A stretch of DNA of 62,829 nucleotides from Xanthobacter autotrophicus (GTDB lineage Bacteria; Pseudomonadota; Alphaproteobacteria; Rhizobiales; Xanthobacteraceae), in assembly GCF_029991245.1 (NCBI RefSeq), contig NZ_JAIVFO010000006.1, forward strand, positions 7,501 through 70,329, in the 5' to 3' direction. The translations under genes were made by a program, and so were the position numbers. The notes under the pieces are model-generated. The model was not told where the DNA came from. It saw nothing but the letters and a program-made list of their open reading frames with translations, and ran no database searches. Below are positions 26,302 to 35,657 of the stretch, one piece after another. Position 1 is the first letter of the stretch. Every line of letters starts with the position of its first letter.

Positions 26302-27432
26302 TCAATTGGACGCCTTCTGATCGATGCGGCCGCGGGTCTCGATGGTCCCCCTGGCGTCGCGGGTGGACCAGAAGTCTTCGAGGCCGAGATCTTTGAGCGC
26401 CCGGTCGAGATAGGTGCGGTCGAACCAGTGGTCGATGTCGGGGTCACCCTTCAGGAGGCCGTAGTCCTTTGCGGCCTGCGCCTGTTCCTTGTAGCGGGCG
26501 ACCACATAGTCATCGATCAGCGGATTGACGATGAGAGAAAGGCGCGTGCCCTCGAACAGGGTGGAGAAAGTCTCCTTGGGCAGGCCGGAGACCGCCCAGC
26601 CCTCGAACGCCTCGTCGCGATTCTCGTCGAGGGAGATGAAATGGGCGGCCTTGATGAAGGCGGTGACCACCCGCCGGGTGAGGTCGGGATGCTCCGCGGC
26701 GAACTTTTCGGTGACGAAGTAGGACGAGTTGCGGCCCAGCGTCGGGTCGTCGCCCTTGGTGGAATAGACGATCTTCACCACCCCCTTGGCGGCGAGGGGC
26801 AGATATTCCGGCCCGCCGAACACCGCGTCCACGTTCCCGGAGGTGAGCGCCGCGACCGCCGCGTTGGCGTCGAGATTGATGAAGCGCACGTCCTTTTCCG
26901 CGAGCCCGTGCAGAGCGAGGATCCGGTCGGTGGCGTTCTGCAGGTTGGTGCCCTTGAACAGCGCGACCTTCTTGCCCTTTACGTCCTCCACCTTGGTGAT
27001 GTCGCTGCTGGTGGGCACCGCAAGGAAAATGGGGTTGTTGCGCCCCGTGGCGAAGATGAACCTGTGCTTCAGGCCCCGCGCGCGGCCGACGATGGCCGGC
27101 AGGTCGCCGAGCAGGAAGAAATCGAGCTGGCCGGAGGCGACGGATTCGTTGAGTGCCGGGCCCGCGCCGCGGAAGAAGGTCCACTCGATCTTGATGTCCT
27201 TGTCGTTGTCGAATTCCTTCTCGATCAGCTGCCGCGCCCGCGCATAGGTGGTGGGATCGCCGTAGGAATAGGGCCGCGCCTCGGCGCCGACGCCGGGATG
27301 GCCGAAACGGATCACCGTTTCCGCCGCCGTGGCCTGAACAAGCAGAGCAAACGACAGCGCCGCCGCCGCGGCGACGGCGAGGCAGAGGCGGATGGCCGCC
27401 TGGGACCTGCTCACGGACATGGGGTTGGGCAT
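26302..27432 (-). CDS. ABC transporter substrate-binding protein, aliphatic sulfonate type
   Basis: About 376 residues from ATG 27432, or 372 from ATG 27420. A signal peptide ends near TAA-E. The fold is the SsuA/TauA/NrtA periplasmic type: AGPALNESVASGQLDFFLLGDLPAIVGRARG is the expected early motif and VALFKGTNLQNATDR the second-lobe loop. First transporter gene of the operon after the dioxygenase. The substrate is probably an organosulfonate or sulfate ester; nitrate-like or pyrimidine-like ligands are less likely given the dioxygenase neighbour. Confidence 0.85.
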   Translation of the reverse strand: MPNPMSVSRSQAAIRLCLAVAAAAALSFALLVQATAAETVIRFGHPGVGAEARPYSYGDPTTYARARQLIEKEFDNDKDIKIEWTFFRGAGPALNESVASGQLDFFLLGDLPAIVGRARGLKHRFIFATGRNNPIFLAVPTSSDITKVEDVKGKKVALFKGTNLQNATDRILALHGLAEKDVRFINLDANAAVAALTSGNVDAVFGGPEYLPLAAKGVVKIVYSTKGDDPTLGRNSSYFVTEKFAAEHPDLTRRVVTAFIKAAHFISLDENRDEAFEGWAVSGLPKETFSTLFEGTRLSLIVNPLIDDYVVARYKEQAQAAKDYGLLKGDPDIDHWFDRTYLDRALKDLGLEDFWSTRDARGTIETRGRIDQKASN

Positions 27433-27535
27433 GGGAGCCTCGTGAAGAGAAGAGCGGAGACAGGCGCGGCCGGGTGGCGCGCCGCCGGCGAGGGTCATGG
27501 AGGCCGGCCGTCGGGTCCGATCGGCCTCCGGGAGG

Positions 27536-28519
27536 TCAGGCGGCGCGGTCCACCGGCGGCTTGTCGTGGCGGCTGCGGGTGATGCTGGCGCGCCCGTCCA
27601 CGCCCACCGGCACATCCCCATCCACGGTCACGCGGCGCACGATGCGATGCTGGTCGCCATAGTCGTTCACCGCGTAATGCTGGGTGGCTCGGTTGTCCCA
27701 CACCGCCACGTCGCCGACCCGCCAGCGCCAGCGCACCGTGTTCTCCGGCGCGGTGATGTGGCTCTGGAACAGGTCGTAGAGCTTCTGGCTGTCGCCCTTG
27801 TTGAGGCCGAGGAAACGCTGGACGAAATTGCCCAGCACCAGCGTGCGCTCGCCGGTTTCCGGATGCACGCGCACCACGGGGTGCTCGGTCTCGTACACGG
27901 TCCTGGTGAAGTTGCGGTCGAACTGGCGGCGGTCGTCGTCGCTGGCATGGGGCCGTACCGCGGCATAGTCATAGGCGTTGGAATGCAGCGCCCACAGGCT
28001 GTCGGCGAGCCGGCGCAGCGGCTCGGGCAGGCGCTCGTAGGCGGTCGCCGTGTTCGACCACACCGTGTCGCCGCCGGCAGCGGGAATAACGACGCCGCGC
28101 AGCACGGAAATCTTCGGATAGGCATCCACGAAGGTCACGTCGGTGTGCCACTGGTCGGCGCGGCCGGCGCCCTGGCCGGTGTCGCGCTCGCCGGTGCGGC
28201 GGGTGTCCAGCTCCAGCACGGAGGAGGTTCCGGCGACGGCGCCGATGGTCGGGTGCGCCACCAGCGCGCCGAAGCGGGCGGCGAACGCCTCCTGCCCCAT
28301 ATCGTCGAGAAGCTGCTGATCGCGGAAGAACAGCACCTTGTGCTTGAGGAGCAGGCGCGAGATCTCGTCGAACAGCGGTTGCGGCAGGTCGCCGGCCAGC
28401 GCGACGTTGCGGATCTCCGCGCCGATGCGCCCCGACAGGGGGACCACATCGCTCTGCGGAAGGGCGGGAAGGGCGGCGCGGGAACTCACGGCGGGTGAAC
28501 TCACGGCGGGAACACTCAT
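27536..28519 (-). CDS. TauD/AtsK-family Fe(II)/alpha-ketoglutarate dioxygenase
   Basis: 327 residues from ATG 28519 with AGGAGG about six bases upstream. The iron-binding facial triad is seen in WHTDVTF (His and Asp) and DYGDQHRIVRR (His), with the Arg that binds alpha-ketoglutarate after it. The family oxidises taurine, other sulfonates or alkyl sulfates, releasing sulfite or sulfate and an aldehyde in the cytoplasm. It heads an operon with a sulfonate-type transporter. AtsK-like alkylsulfatase and TauD are both possible. Confidence 0.87.
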   Translation of the reverse strand: MSVPAVSSPAVSSRAALPALPQSDVVPLSGRIGAEIRNVALAGDLPQPLFDEISRLLLKHKVLFFRDQQLLDDMGQEAFAARFGALVAHPTIGAVAGTSSVLELDTRRTGERDTGQGAGRADQWHTDVTFVDAYPKISVLRGVVIPAAGGDTVWSNTATAYERLPEPLRRLADSLWALHSNAYDYAAVRPHASDDDRRQFDRNFTRTVYETEHPVVRVHPETGERTLVLGNFVQRFLGLNKGDSQKLYDLFQSHITAPENTVRWRWRVGDVAVWDNRATQHYAVNDYGDQHRIVRRVTVDGDVPVGVDGRASITRSRHDKPPVDRAA

Positions 28520-28744
28520 GGCGACCTCCTGCTGACGTTCCTGGGTGGACCTGTGGCCCGTCTCTCCATCGGGTCGGCGGGACGCGGTGGTCGGCACCCT
28601 CGCCGAGACCCGCGCCGCAGCCGGCAGCTGACATTAATGTTGATAAAATCAATCGAGTCTATATATTAAATAAACAATAGTCGTTCGTGCTTTCGCCTCG
28701 AACGAAATCCAGCAGCATTTCCAAAAGCGAACAGAGGCAGAGGC
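28520..28744. promoter_or_regulatory. Divergent promoter region between dioxygenase and flavoprotein genes
   Basis: A 225-bp gap. Its right half (about 28631-28680) is very AT-rich against both flanks and should hold both promoters. A CysB/Cbl-type site is expected for sulfur-starvation genes but no clear motif could be assigned. Confidence 0.45.
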
Positions 28745-30370
28745 ATGGGCACGGCATCTTCCCCTTCGTCCCAATCCGCTTCGTCCGAAAGCGTCCTCGA
28801 TTGCGACGTCCTCGTGCTGGGCGGCGGGCCGGCGGGCACCTGGGCGGCGTTCGAGGCGGCCGCGGCAGGAGCGCGCGTCGTGCTCGCCGACAAGGGCTTC
28901 TGCGGCACCTCCGGCGCCACCGCGCCGTCGGGAACCTCGGTCTGGTACGTGCCCCCGGACGCCGGGCGGCGCCACGCCGCCATCGTCAGCCGCGAGGCGC
29001 TGGGCGGCCATCTCGCCGACCGGAGCTGGTCGGCGCGGGTGCTGGACACCACCTGCCAGACGCTCCACCTCCTGGGCGAGCGCGGCTATCCCTTCCCGCT
29101 GGACGAGGCCGGCGCGCCCATCCACGTTTCCCTGCAGGGGCCGGAATACATGCGCCTCATGCGCAAGCTGGCGAAGGGCGCCGGCGTGAGCATCCGCGAC
29201 CACAGCCCGGCCCTCGAGCTGCTGGTGGACGAGGCCGGCGCCGTGGCGGGTGCCCGTGGCATCCGCCGCCAGCTCGGCGACCTCTGGCGGGTTCATGCCG
29301 GCGCGGTGGTGATCGCGACCGGGGGCTGCGCCTTCCTCTCCCGGGCGCTCGGCTGCACCGCCCTTACCGGCGACGGCCACCTGATGGCCGCGGAGGTCGG
29401 CGCCGATTTCTCCGGCATGGAATTCTCCAACGCCTACGCCATCGCGGCGGACTTCGCCTCCGTCACCAAGACGCTGTTCTTCAAGTGGGCGACCTTCACG
29501 GACGAGGACGGCGCCGTCATTCCCGGTGCCGCCTCCAACGGCGGCCGCTCGGTCATCGCGCGGCATCTCGGGAACGGCCGGGTCTTCGCCCGCCTCGATC
29601 TCGCCGACGACGCCATGCGCGCCAGCATGCGCACCGCGCAGCCCAATTTCTTCCTGCCCTTCGACCGCATGGGCATCGATCCCTTCAGCCAGCGCTTCCC
29701 CATCACCCTTCACCTCGAAGGCACGGTGCGCGGCACCGGCGGGCTGCGGATCGTGGACGAGACCTGCGCCACGCGGGTGCCGGGGCTCTACGCCGCAGGC
29801 GATGCGGCCACGCGCGAACTCATCTGCGGCGGGTTTACCGGCGGCGGAAGCCACAACGCCGCCTGGGCCATCTCCTCCGGGCGATGGGCCGGGCGCGCCG
29901 CCGCCGATTTCGGCCGCCGCGTCCCCTCGGGCGGCGCGCGCCGGGGCGCCGGCACCGTGGGGCTGCGGGACGCCGGCGCCCGCCCGTTCGATCCCGCCGC
30001 GGCGGCGCGGCGGGTGATGGGCGAGGTTCATCCCTATGAGCGCAACTATTTCCGCACCGAGGGGCGGCTGACCGACGCGCTCGGTCGGCTCGATGGCCAG
30101 TGGGCTGCGCTGAGCGCGAGCGCTGCCTCGGACCGCAACGACGTGCTGCGCGCACGAGAGGCTGCCGCCATGACCGCGGTGGCGCGCTGGATGTACCGCA
30201 GCGCCCTCGCGCGCACGGAGAGCCGCGGCATGCATCGGCGGATGGACCATGCGGGGGCTGATCCCGCCCAGCGGCACTATCTCACGTCCGGCGGGCTCGA
30301 CGAGGTCGTCGTTGCGCGGCGCGCGGCCCCGGCGCTTCCGGCCGATATGGCATCGGGCGTCGCCGCATGA
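28745..30370 (+). CDS. FAD-dependent oxidoreductase, fumarate reductase/AprA-like
   Basis: 541 residues with an N-terminal FAD-binding Rossmann motif (VLVLGGGPAGTWAAFEAA), a central TGDGHLMAAEVGADF segment and the C-terminal FAD loop (GLYAAGDAATRELICGGFTGGG). The stop overlaps the start of a dicluster ferredoxin (ATGA at 30367), so the two form a complex resembling adenylylsulfate reductase AprBA in plan. It is divergent from a sulfonate transport/dioxygenase operon, so a redox step in organosulfur use is likely. The actual substrate is unknown and this pair has no function I can name. Confidence 0.75.
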   Translation: MGTASSPSSQSASSESVLDCDVLVLGGGPAGTWAAFEAAAAGARVVLADKGFCGTSGATAPSGTSVWYVPPDAGRRHAAIVSREALGGHLADRSWSARVLDTTCQTLHLLGERGYPFPLDEAGAPIHVSLQGPEYMRLMRKLAKGAGVSIRDHSPALELLVDEAGAVAGARGIRRQLGDLWRVHAGAVVIATGGCAFLSRALGCTALTGDGHLMAAEVGADFSGMEFSNAYAIAADFASVTKTLFFKWATFTDEDGAVIPGAASNGGRSVIARHLGNGRVFARLDLADDAMRASMRTAQPNFFLPFDRMGIDPFSQRFPITLHLEGTVRGTGGLRIVDETCATRVPGLYAAGDAATRELICGGFTGGGSHNAAWAISSGRWAGRAAADFGRRVPSGGARRGAGTVGLRDAGARPFDPAAAARRVMGEVHPYERNYFRTEGRLTDALGRLDGQWAALSASAASDRNDVLRAREAAAMTAVARWMYRSALARTESRGMHRRMDHAGADPAQRHYLTSGGLDEVVVARRAAPALPADMASGVAA

Positions 30371-30693
30371 TCGAGATCATCAGCGCGGCCCGCTGCACCG
30401 GCTGCAACATCTGCGTCACCGCCTGCCCCACCAACGTCTTTGCACCGGTGCCCGGGGGAGCCCCGCGCATCGCCCGGCCGGACGACTGCCAGACGTGCTT
30501 CATGTGCGAACTCTATTGCCCGGAGGATGCGCTCTATGTGGCGCCCACGGCGCTCGCGCCACAGGGGCTGACCGAAGGCGACATGCCCGCGACGACGTTG
30601 CTGGGCAGCTATCGCGCCGCCATCGGCTGGACCCCCGCCACCGCTGCCAACCGCGCAGTGGACACCATGCATCGGGTCCTGAAGGGCGACTGA
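30367..30693 (+). CDS. Dicluster 4Fe-4S ferredoxin-like subunit, AprB-like
   Basis: 108 residues from ATG 30367. Two Cys-rich clusters are present: CTGCNICVTACP (about residues 11-22) and CQTCFMCELYCP (about 41-52), followed by a helical tail of about 55 residues. It should pass electrons to or from the flavoprotein encoded just upstream with overlapping codons. Confidence 0.85.
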   Translation: MIEIISAARCTGCNICVTACPTNVFAPVPGGAPRIARPDDCQTCFMCELYCPEDALYVAPTALAPQGLTEGDMPATTLLGSYRAAIGWTPATAANRAVDTMHRVLKGD

Positions 30694-30859
30694 GTTCCCG
30701 TGACCGGCGCGCGCGGGTGCGCCGGTCCATGCCCCAGACCAGCTCCACGCCACATTCGCCGCGACACATTCGACCGGACCGCGCGCGCCCCGCGCCCGCG
30801 ATGCGGCCGCCTCGTATGGACCATAGACGGTGCCGGCTTCCGTCGCCTGGCTGAGGGAG

Positions 30860-30945
30860 AGCGCCGCGGGCTGCACGCGCGGCGGATAATACCCGGTCAT
30901 CAGTCGCTTGCGCAGATCGGAATAAACACGCTCGCTGGCTTTCAT
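30860..30945 (-). pseudogene. 5' fragment of a GntR-family regulator gene
   Basis: A good ribosome-binding site (GGGAGAGG) and ATG 30945 begin a protein whose first 25 residues (KASERVYSDLRKRLMTGYYPP) are typical of GntR/FCD regulators. After that the sequence stops resembling the family and the frame runs antisense to the ferredoxin gene. The regulator was probably cut by a recombination event at the island border. The junction position is approximate. Confidence 0.45.
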
Positions 30946-31274
30946 GGCCCCTCTCCCTAACCGCCTATATGGGCGCGATCCACGACATCAGGCTAGACAC
31001 CGGCCCTGCGCCGCACGCGCTCCGTAATGGAAACCCACACGAATAGAGCTCTCATTCCCACCGGATCGGGCGTGAAAATGGCAGGTGGTGCGCGCCATGC
31101 CCGAAATTGTGGAGACAAGAGTTGCTCACCTCACCTCCCTGGAACATCACCACATCGGCGACCACCGGCAAGGGGCGCGTCTCGATGGTCCTGAGACTGC
31201 CCGCCTCGATCAGCCCCTGAAAACAATTGGAGGGCTGAGGTGCTCCCCTAAATTGGGCCCGCGGGAGCTGACTC
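30946..31274. other. Degenerate stretch at the island border
   Basis: About 330 bp with no intact gene, between the truncated GntR gene and the transposase remnant. A short minus-strand reading (GLIEAGSLRTIETRP) looks like the tail of some regulator but is too short to assign. It marks rearranged DNA. Confidence 0.4.
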
Positions 31275-31900
31275 GCCACTGCGCTTTGACGTGCTCCCCG
31301 TTTCCAGTGGATTGACTCCAACGCTTGGACCCCTCTGTTCCTGGCGGCCATGATGGCTCCGGGATCGGCGCACCAGATGAAGGGCTTCGGGGTCTGCTTG
31401 TGTTCGCCGATGAAGCGGTCGATGGCGGCCTGGAGATCGACGACGGACCGGAAGACGCCATTCTGCAACCGGCGGCGCGTCAGGATGGCGAAGACGCCCT
31501 CGACCGCATTCAGCGACGAACTGGAGGTGGGTGTGAAGTGGAAGGTCCAGCGCGGATGGCGGTCAAGCCAGGCCCGCACCTTCTCGTGCTTGTGGCCGGC
31601 GTAGCTGTCGAGGATGACGTGGACCAGCCCGCTGGCCGGGATGTCGCGCTCGAGGACGTTGAGGAAGCGGATGAACTTCTAATACCGATGACGCTGCATG
31701 TTCCGCCCGAACACCGCGCCGGTGAGGACATCGAGCGCGGCGAACAGCGTGGTGGTGCCGTTGCGCTTGTAATCGGCCTCTTCCGTCTCGGTGAGTCCGC
31801 TAGAAACGGGGAACGCCGCAAGACGATGCTCGATGCCGTAGTTGACCGACACAAAACGGCGGAGCACGTCCCATTCGGGGAACGAGCTCCGCCAAGTCTG
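31275..31900 (-). mobile_element. IS630-family transposase remnant
   Basis: Read on the minus strand, the DDE transposase motifs are present in order: DYKRNGTTTLFAALD, HVILDSYAGHKH and FTPTSSSSLNAVEGVFA, ending with ADPGAIMAARNRG. An in-frame TAG at 31679-31681 interrupts it between the first and second catalytic Asp, and the N-terminal DNA-binding half is missing. It is therefore inactive. No terminal repeats or target duplication were recognised. It lies at the left side of the catabolic island. Confidence 0.8.
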
Positions 31901-31966
31901 GAGGACACACAATTTAGTAATACTCAATTTAACGGAAAATATTATATGCAACCAACGACTGCCAAC

Positions 31967-33463
31967 TCACCGTTTATAAAATGGCGGGATCTGCGCATCG
32001 ACATTGATCCACACAGATTTAGGCTGTGTATATTCGCGCATCGATTCAAATCCCATTTCACGGCCGTAGCCGGATTCTCCGACTCCGCCGAAGGGAGAGG
32101 CGGGATGCACGCGCTTGTAACAATTCACCCAGACCATCCCCGCATGGAGGTCTTTTGCGAAGCGATGGGCCCGAGCCAGGTTTTGGGTCCACAGGCCGGC
32201 GCCGAGCCCATAAATCGTGCCGTTTGCGATGCGCAAGGCTTCGTCGTCGTCCTCGAATGTGGTGACTGTTACGAAGGGACCGAACACTTCCTCTTGCTGT
32301 ACCCGGTGCTTGGGGTCGGCGCGTACGACGGTGGGCTCGATGAAGAAGCCGTCACGCAGTGACGTTGACTCGGGCACTCGGCCCCCGCAAAGGATTTCGC
32401 CGCCCTCGGATGCGGCCACGTCCACGAAGGACAGCACGCGCTGGTGGTGTATTTGGGAGGTGAGCGGCCCCATTTCCGTGTCACTGTCCAAAGGGTCGCC
32501 GAGCCGGATGGAACGCGCAAGGGCGATGAATTTCTCCAGGAATTCATCGGCGATGCGCTTGTGCAGGATGAGGCGCGAGGCGGCGATACAAGCCTGGCCC
32601 TGGTTGTGGAACATACCGAAAGCAGAGCCGCCGATCGCAGCGGGAAGGATCGCGTCGTCAAACACGATGTTGGCACCTTTCCCGCCGAGTTCCAGCTGCA
32701 CTTTCTTCAGGTTGCCGGCGGAGGCGCGGACGATGGCGCGACCTGTTCCGGTGGAGCCGGTGAAGGCGACCTTGCCGATTTCGGGATGCTCCGCGATGCG
32801 GGCGCCGGCGGTGTTGCCGTAGCCGGTGACCACGTTGAACACACCATCCGGAAAACCCACCTGCTGGGCCAACTCAGCCACACGCAAAGTGGAAAGCGGC
32901 GTGATTTCCGACGGCTTCATCACCACGGTGTTGCCGGCGGCGAGCGCCGGACCGAGCTTCCAGCTTACGAACATCAAGGGGAAGTTCCACGGGACGATCT
33001 GGCCGACCACGCCAATGGGCTCGCGTGCCAGATAGTTGAGGAACCCCGCATCGACGGGAATGACCGAGCCTTCCAGCTTATCCGCCATGCCTCCGAAATA
33101 GCGGAAGCACAATACCGTGCGCGGAACGTCCAAATTCAGGCAATCACGGATGGGATGGCCCGTATTCGTGGCTTCCAGCCGGGCGAGATACTCCGTATCC
33201 GCCTCGATCGCGTCCGCCAGCTTCAACAGCAGGCGCCCGCGCTCATGGGCCGCCAGGGCTGCCCAGCCAGGGGCTGCCGCCTTGGCGGCTGCAACCGCGC
33301 GATCCACATCCTCCGCCCGGGCTTCCGCGACCGAGACGAATTTCTTGCCGGTAAAGGGATCGTAAACATCGATCTGGCCGCCGGCCAGCCCGTCCACCCA
33401 TTTGCCCCCGATCAGCAAGCGGGTTTGGACCTCTGAGGAATTAACGCGGCTATATTGAGTCAT
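31967..33463 (-). CDS. Aldehyde dehydrogenase, probable 4-hydroxymuconic semialdehyde dehydrogenase
   Basis: 498 residues, NAD(P)-dependent aldehyde dehydrogenase family. The catalytic Glu is in LELGGKGAN and the nucleophile Cys in NQGQACIAASR; cofactor-binding FTGSTGTGR and VPWNFP motifs are intact. It lies 59 bp downstream of the hydroquinone dioxygenase large-subunit gene, matching hap and pnp clusters where this enzyme oxidises 4-hydroxymuconic semialdehyde to maleylacetate (HapE/PnpD). Specificity comes from context only. Confidence 0.85.
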   Translation of the reverse strand: MTQYSRVNSSEVQTRLLIGGKWVDGLAGGQIDVYDPFTGKKFVSVAEARAEDVDRAVAAAKAAAPGWAALAAHERGRLLLKLADAIEADTEYLARLEATNTGHPIRDCLNLDVPRTVLCFRYFGGMADKLEGSVIPVDAGFLNYLAREPIGVVGQIVPWNFPLMFVSWKLGPALAAGNTVVMKPSEITPLSTLRVAELAQQVGFPDGVFNVVTGYGNTAGARIAEHPEIGKVAFTGSTGTGRAIVRASAGNLKKVQLELGGKGANIVFDDAILPAAIGGSAFGMFHNQGQACIAASRLILHKRIADEFLEKFIALARSIRLGDPLDSDTEMGPLTSQIHHQRVLSFVDVAASEGGEILCGGRVPESTSLRDGFFIEPTVVRADPKHRVQQEEVFGPFVTVTTFEDDDEALRIANGTIYGLGAGLWTQNLARAHRFAKDLHAGMVWVNCYKRVHPASPFGGVGESGYGREMGFESMREYTQPKSVWINVDAQIPPFYKR

Positions 33464-33522
33464 GAAAACATCTATTATGAATAGCCAAGATGGGGGGCGC
33501 CGCCTCGACGGCGCCCCGGCTT

Positions 33523-34548
33523 TCAGAAAGTCACCGAGACGATAGGCGCCTCGCCTTTGGCGATCAGCTCGGGAATTTTTGGCGAACCATTCTCCCAGAC
33601 CAGCAGCATCGCCCGCTTATCCGCGTAGCCCTTGTGCCGGATGTCGGCCGGCATGCAGGACACGTCGCCAGCCTTGGTGATCACCTTGGCGCGGGGCTTG
33701 CCCGTTTCCTTGTCGCGGATATCCCAGTCGATTTCATCCGACAGGGTAATGAACCATTCGCAGCGATCATTGCCGTGATCCACCGGCAACGAGAATTCCT
33801 CGGAAGTGGGGCAGAACAGACTGTCGCCAACCACCGAACAGACGGACGGGTTCCACGTGACATCCGAGCGGGAGAGATACCCAAACAGGTTATAGGCGCT
33901 CACCTCGTGCTCGAAGCCCGGCTCGACCTCCACGACCGGCTGATGCTGCGGCACATCGAGGAACATGCGATTGACCGGAAACCCGTTGTCGTCGGTGCGC
34001 AGCAGCGTGTCGCCCGGCAGGCCCACCATGCGGCGCGCAGCCACGCGCGTGCGGGTTACGGCGGCGTCATTGTTGCCATTCTTCGATCCCCAAGGCGCGC
34101 CGGTCTCCATCGGCGCGGCGAAAGGATCGTAATTCTCGTTGCTCCAGTCGCTGATCATCGCCTTGAACAGGGGCATCAAGGCTTCACTGGCGAAACGTTG
34201 CGAGAAATCGCGACCAGCGTTGCGATAGGCATCGTTATAGCGCCCCGCGAAGAGCGTTACCTCGCCGTAATGATTCACGGTGCCGATCACGTCGTCGAAA
34301 TTGACAGTGCCGTAGAAAAATCCCCAGGCGACATCCCGCATCAAGGCGCGCAGATAGGCATCCACCGCCATGGTGTGGGTGCCGCCGGGCCAGGAGATGC
34401 GCGCGAAGTACTCGTCGCGGCGAAACACAAATTCCCCGGCGCGGAATGCGCGGTAGCCGGTTTCATTGTCGATCGACAGAATTTCGGTGTCGGTAATCAC
34501 ATCCACGCCAAGCGGGGCGGACGGAACTGCGGCTTCAAGCATTGCCAT
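33523..34548 (-). CDS. Hydroquinone 1,2-dioxygenase, large subunit (HapD/PnpC2-like)
   Basis: 341 residues, about 38 kDa, the size of the large subunit of two-component hydroquinone dioxygenases. The C-terminal half has a cupin-like beta core with a candidate metal-binding stretch around EFSLPVDHGNDRCEWF. The adjacent 166-residue protein has the size of the small subunit. With Fe(II) the pair cleaves hydroquinone to 4-hydroxymuconic semialdehyde. The flanking aldehyde dehydrogenase and maleylacetate reductase complete the known pathway. The call rests on size, operon order and recalled family resemblance. Confidence 0.75.
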   Translation of the reverse strand: MAMLEAAVPSAPLGVDVITDTEILSIDNETGYRAFRAGEFVFRRDEYFARISWPGGTHTMAVDAYLRALMRDVAWGFFYGTVNFDDVIGTVNHYGEVTLFAGRYNDAYRNAGRDFSQRFASEALMPLFKAMISDWSNENYDPFAAPMETGAPWGSKNGNNDAAVTRTRVAARRMVGLPGDTLLRTDDNGFPVNRMFLDVPQHQPVVEVEPGFEHEVSAYNLFGYLSRSDVTWNPSVCSVVGDSLFCPTSEEFSLPVDHGNDRCEWFITLSDEIDWDIRDKETGKPRAKVITKAGDVSCMPADIRHKGYADKRAMLLVWENGSPKIPELIAKGEAPIVSVTF

Positions 34549-34581
34549 TTTCGTGTTCCTTTTCCGGATTGGGCTGCGATA

Positions 34582-35082
34582 TTAGGCGGTCTGGCAGATT
34601 TCCGACCACTTCTGCACCGTGACCGGGCCTTCAATAGTCTGCAGCATGAGGCAACCGGGCAGCTCGGCGTGGAAGCGGTAAGCACTCCCCCGCGGCAGCA
34701 GCCCCTGATGTCCCCGACCCAGAATGAGACGGCCCATCTTGCGGCCTTCCGGCTCGCACCCCAGCAAGCGCGCGCCCTGGCTGGCGGGACTCACATGAGC
34801 GCCGGAGTTGTCGAGCTTGACGAGATGCACCTCCACCTCGCCATCCATGCACAGCACGAATTCGTCATGCGCACAGGTGAACCACGGCGATGTTTTTTCC
34901 GCTTTGGCAATTTCGATAACATATTCAAAATTCTTCGCCACGGCGACCCGCTCATAGGGCGCCGAATGATTGGCGACTTCGAATACATTGGAAAATACAT
35001 AATTTTTCGGATCATCGTCGATCACAACGACAGATCCCTTGTCGTAATCCTGCAAGGATCCGAACTGAGTTGTGTAGCGCAC
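34582..35082 (-). CDS. Hydroquinone 1,2-dioxygenase, small subunit (HapC/PnpC1-like)
   Basis: 166 residues, about 18-19 kDa, from GTG 35082 with a strong AAGGAGG site. A cupin-like beta-sandwich is likely (TCAHDEFVLCMDGEVEVHLVKLD is a typical cupin strand pair). It is 33 bp ahead of the large subunit gene. Both subunits are required for ring cleavage in characterised homologues. Confidence 0.75.
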   Translation of the reverse strand: MRYTTQFGSLQDYDKGSVVVIDDDPKNYVFSNVFEVANHSAPYERVAVAKNFEYVIEIAKAEKTSPWFTCAHDEFVLCMDGEVEVHLVKLDNSGAHVSPASQGARLLGCEPEGRKMGRLILGRGHQGLLPRGSAYRFHAELPGCLMLQTIEGPVTVQKWSEICQTA

Positions 35083-35285
35083 GCTATTTCCTCCTTTTAT
35101 TCGCTTCGGATCGTTATCTCCAGAGCGTCATTGTCCAGCTTTTGACCAGACTGGCATGGCGAGCCAAGAGGTGTCCTGCACGATTCTTTCGCGGATCAGC
35201 ACAAAATGTCCCAGGGTTGCATGGGGCGTATCATCTACGGCCACGTTCTATGACTCGTCACCGCCGATGAAGACAATATCGGACA

Positions 35286-35657
35286 TCAGCCGATCACCAC
35301 CTGACCATGCTCCAGCCGCAGGGGCACAGGATCTAGCGCCCTGCCGTCACAAGCGCCGTCCAGGCACGTGCCGTCCTCCACCCGGAACAAGGCAAGGTGC
35401 TGCCGGCACATAATCCGAGTGCCGTCCCGGCTCATGAATATGTCCGGCTGATGGTTCAGCGGCATGGAGTAATGCGGGCACAGATTGAGATAGCCATACA
35501 AGCTGGCTCCCTTACGAACCACGAACATTCGCCAGGCGTTCACCCCCTGCCCGAACACAAATTCCTTGCCTCCGCCGTCGGGAATGTCGTCGAGACGACC
35601 CAGATTCGTGCCCGGTGCCGGCGCGTTCGGCCGCTGCGCCCAAACCGCTCCGCTCAC
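35286..35657 (-). CDS. Rieske [2Fe-2S] ferredoxin
   Basis: 123 residues. The first ligand pair is CPH in LCPHYSMPLN and the second is CRQH in IMCRQHLALF, separated by about 20 residues, as in Rieske ferredoxins. No Rieske oxygenase or reductase gene lies in the window. Its place ahead of an iron-dependent ring-cleavage dioxygenase suggests it may keep that iron reduced, as plant-type ferredoxins do for some extradiol enzymes; this is inference. Confidence 0.82.
   Translation of the reverse strand: MSGAVWAQRPNAPAPGTNLGRLDDIPDGGGKEFVFGQGVNAWRMFVVRKGASLYGYLNLCPHYSMPLNHQPDIFMSRDGTRIMCRQHLALFRVEDGTCLDGACDGRALDPVPLRLEHGQVVIG

Noticed and set aside
28649-30277. 542-codon minus-strand open frame
   Set aside because: It is antisense to the FAD-dependent oxidoreductase and shows no family features.
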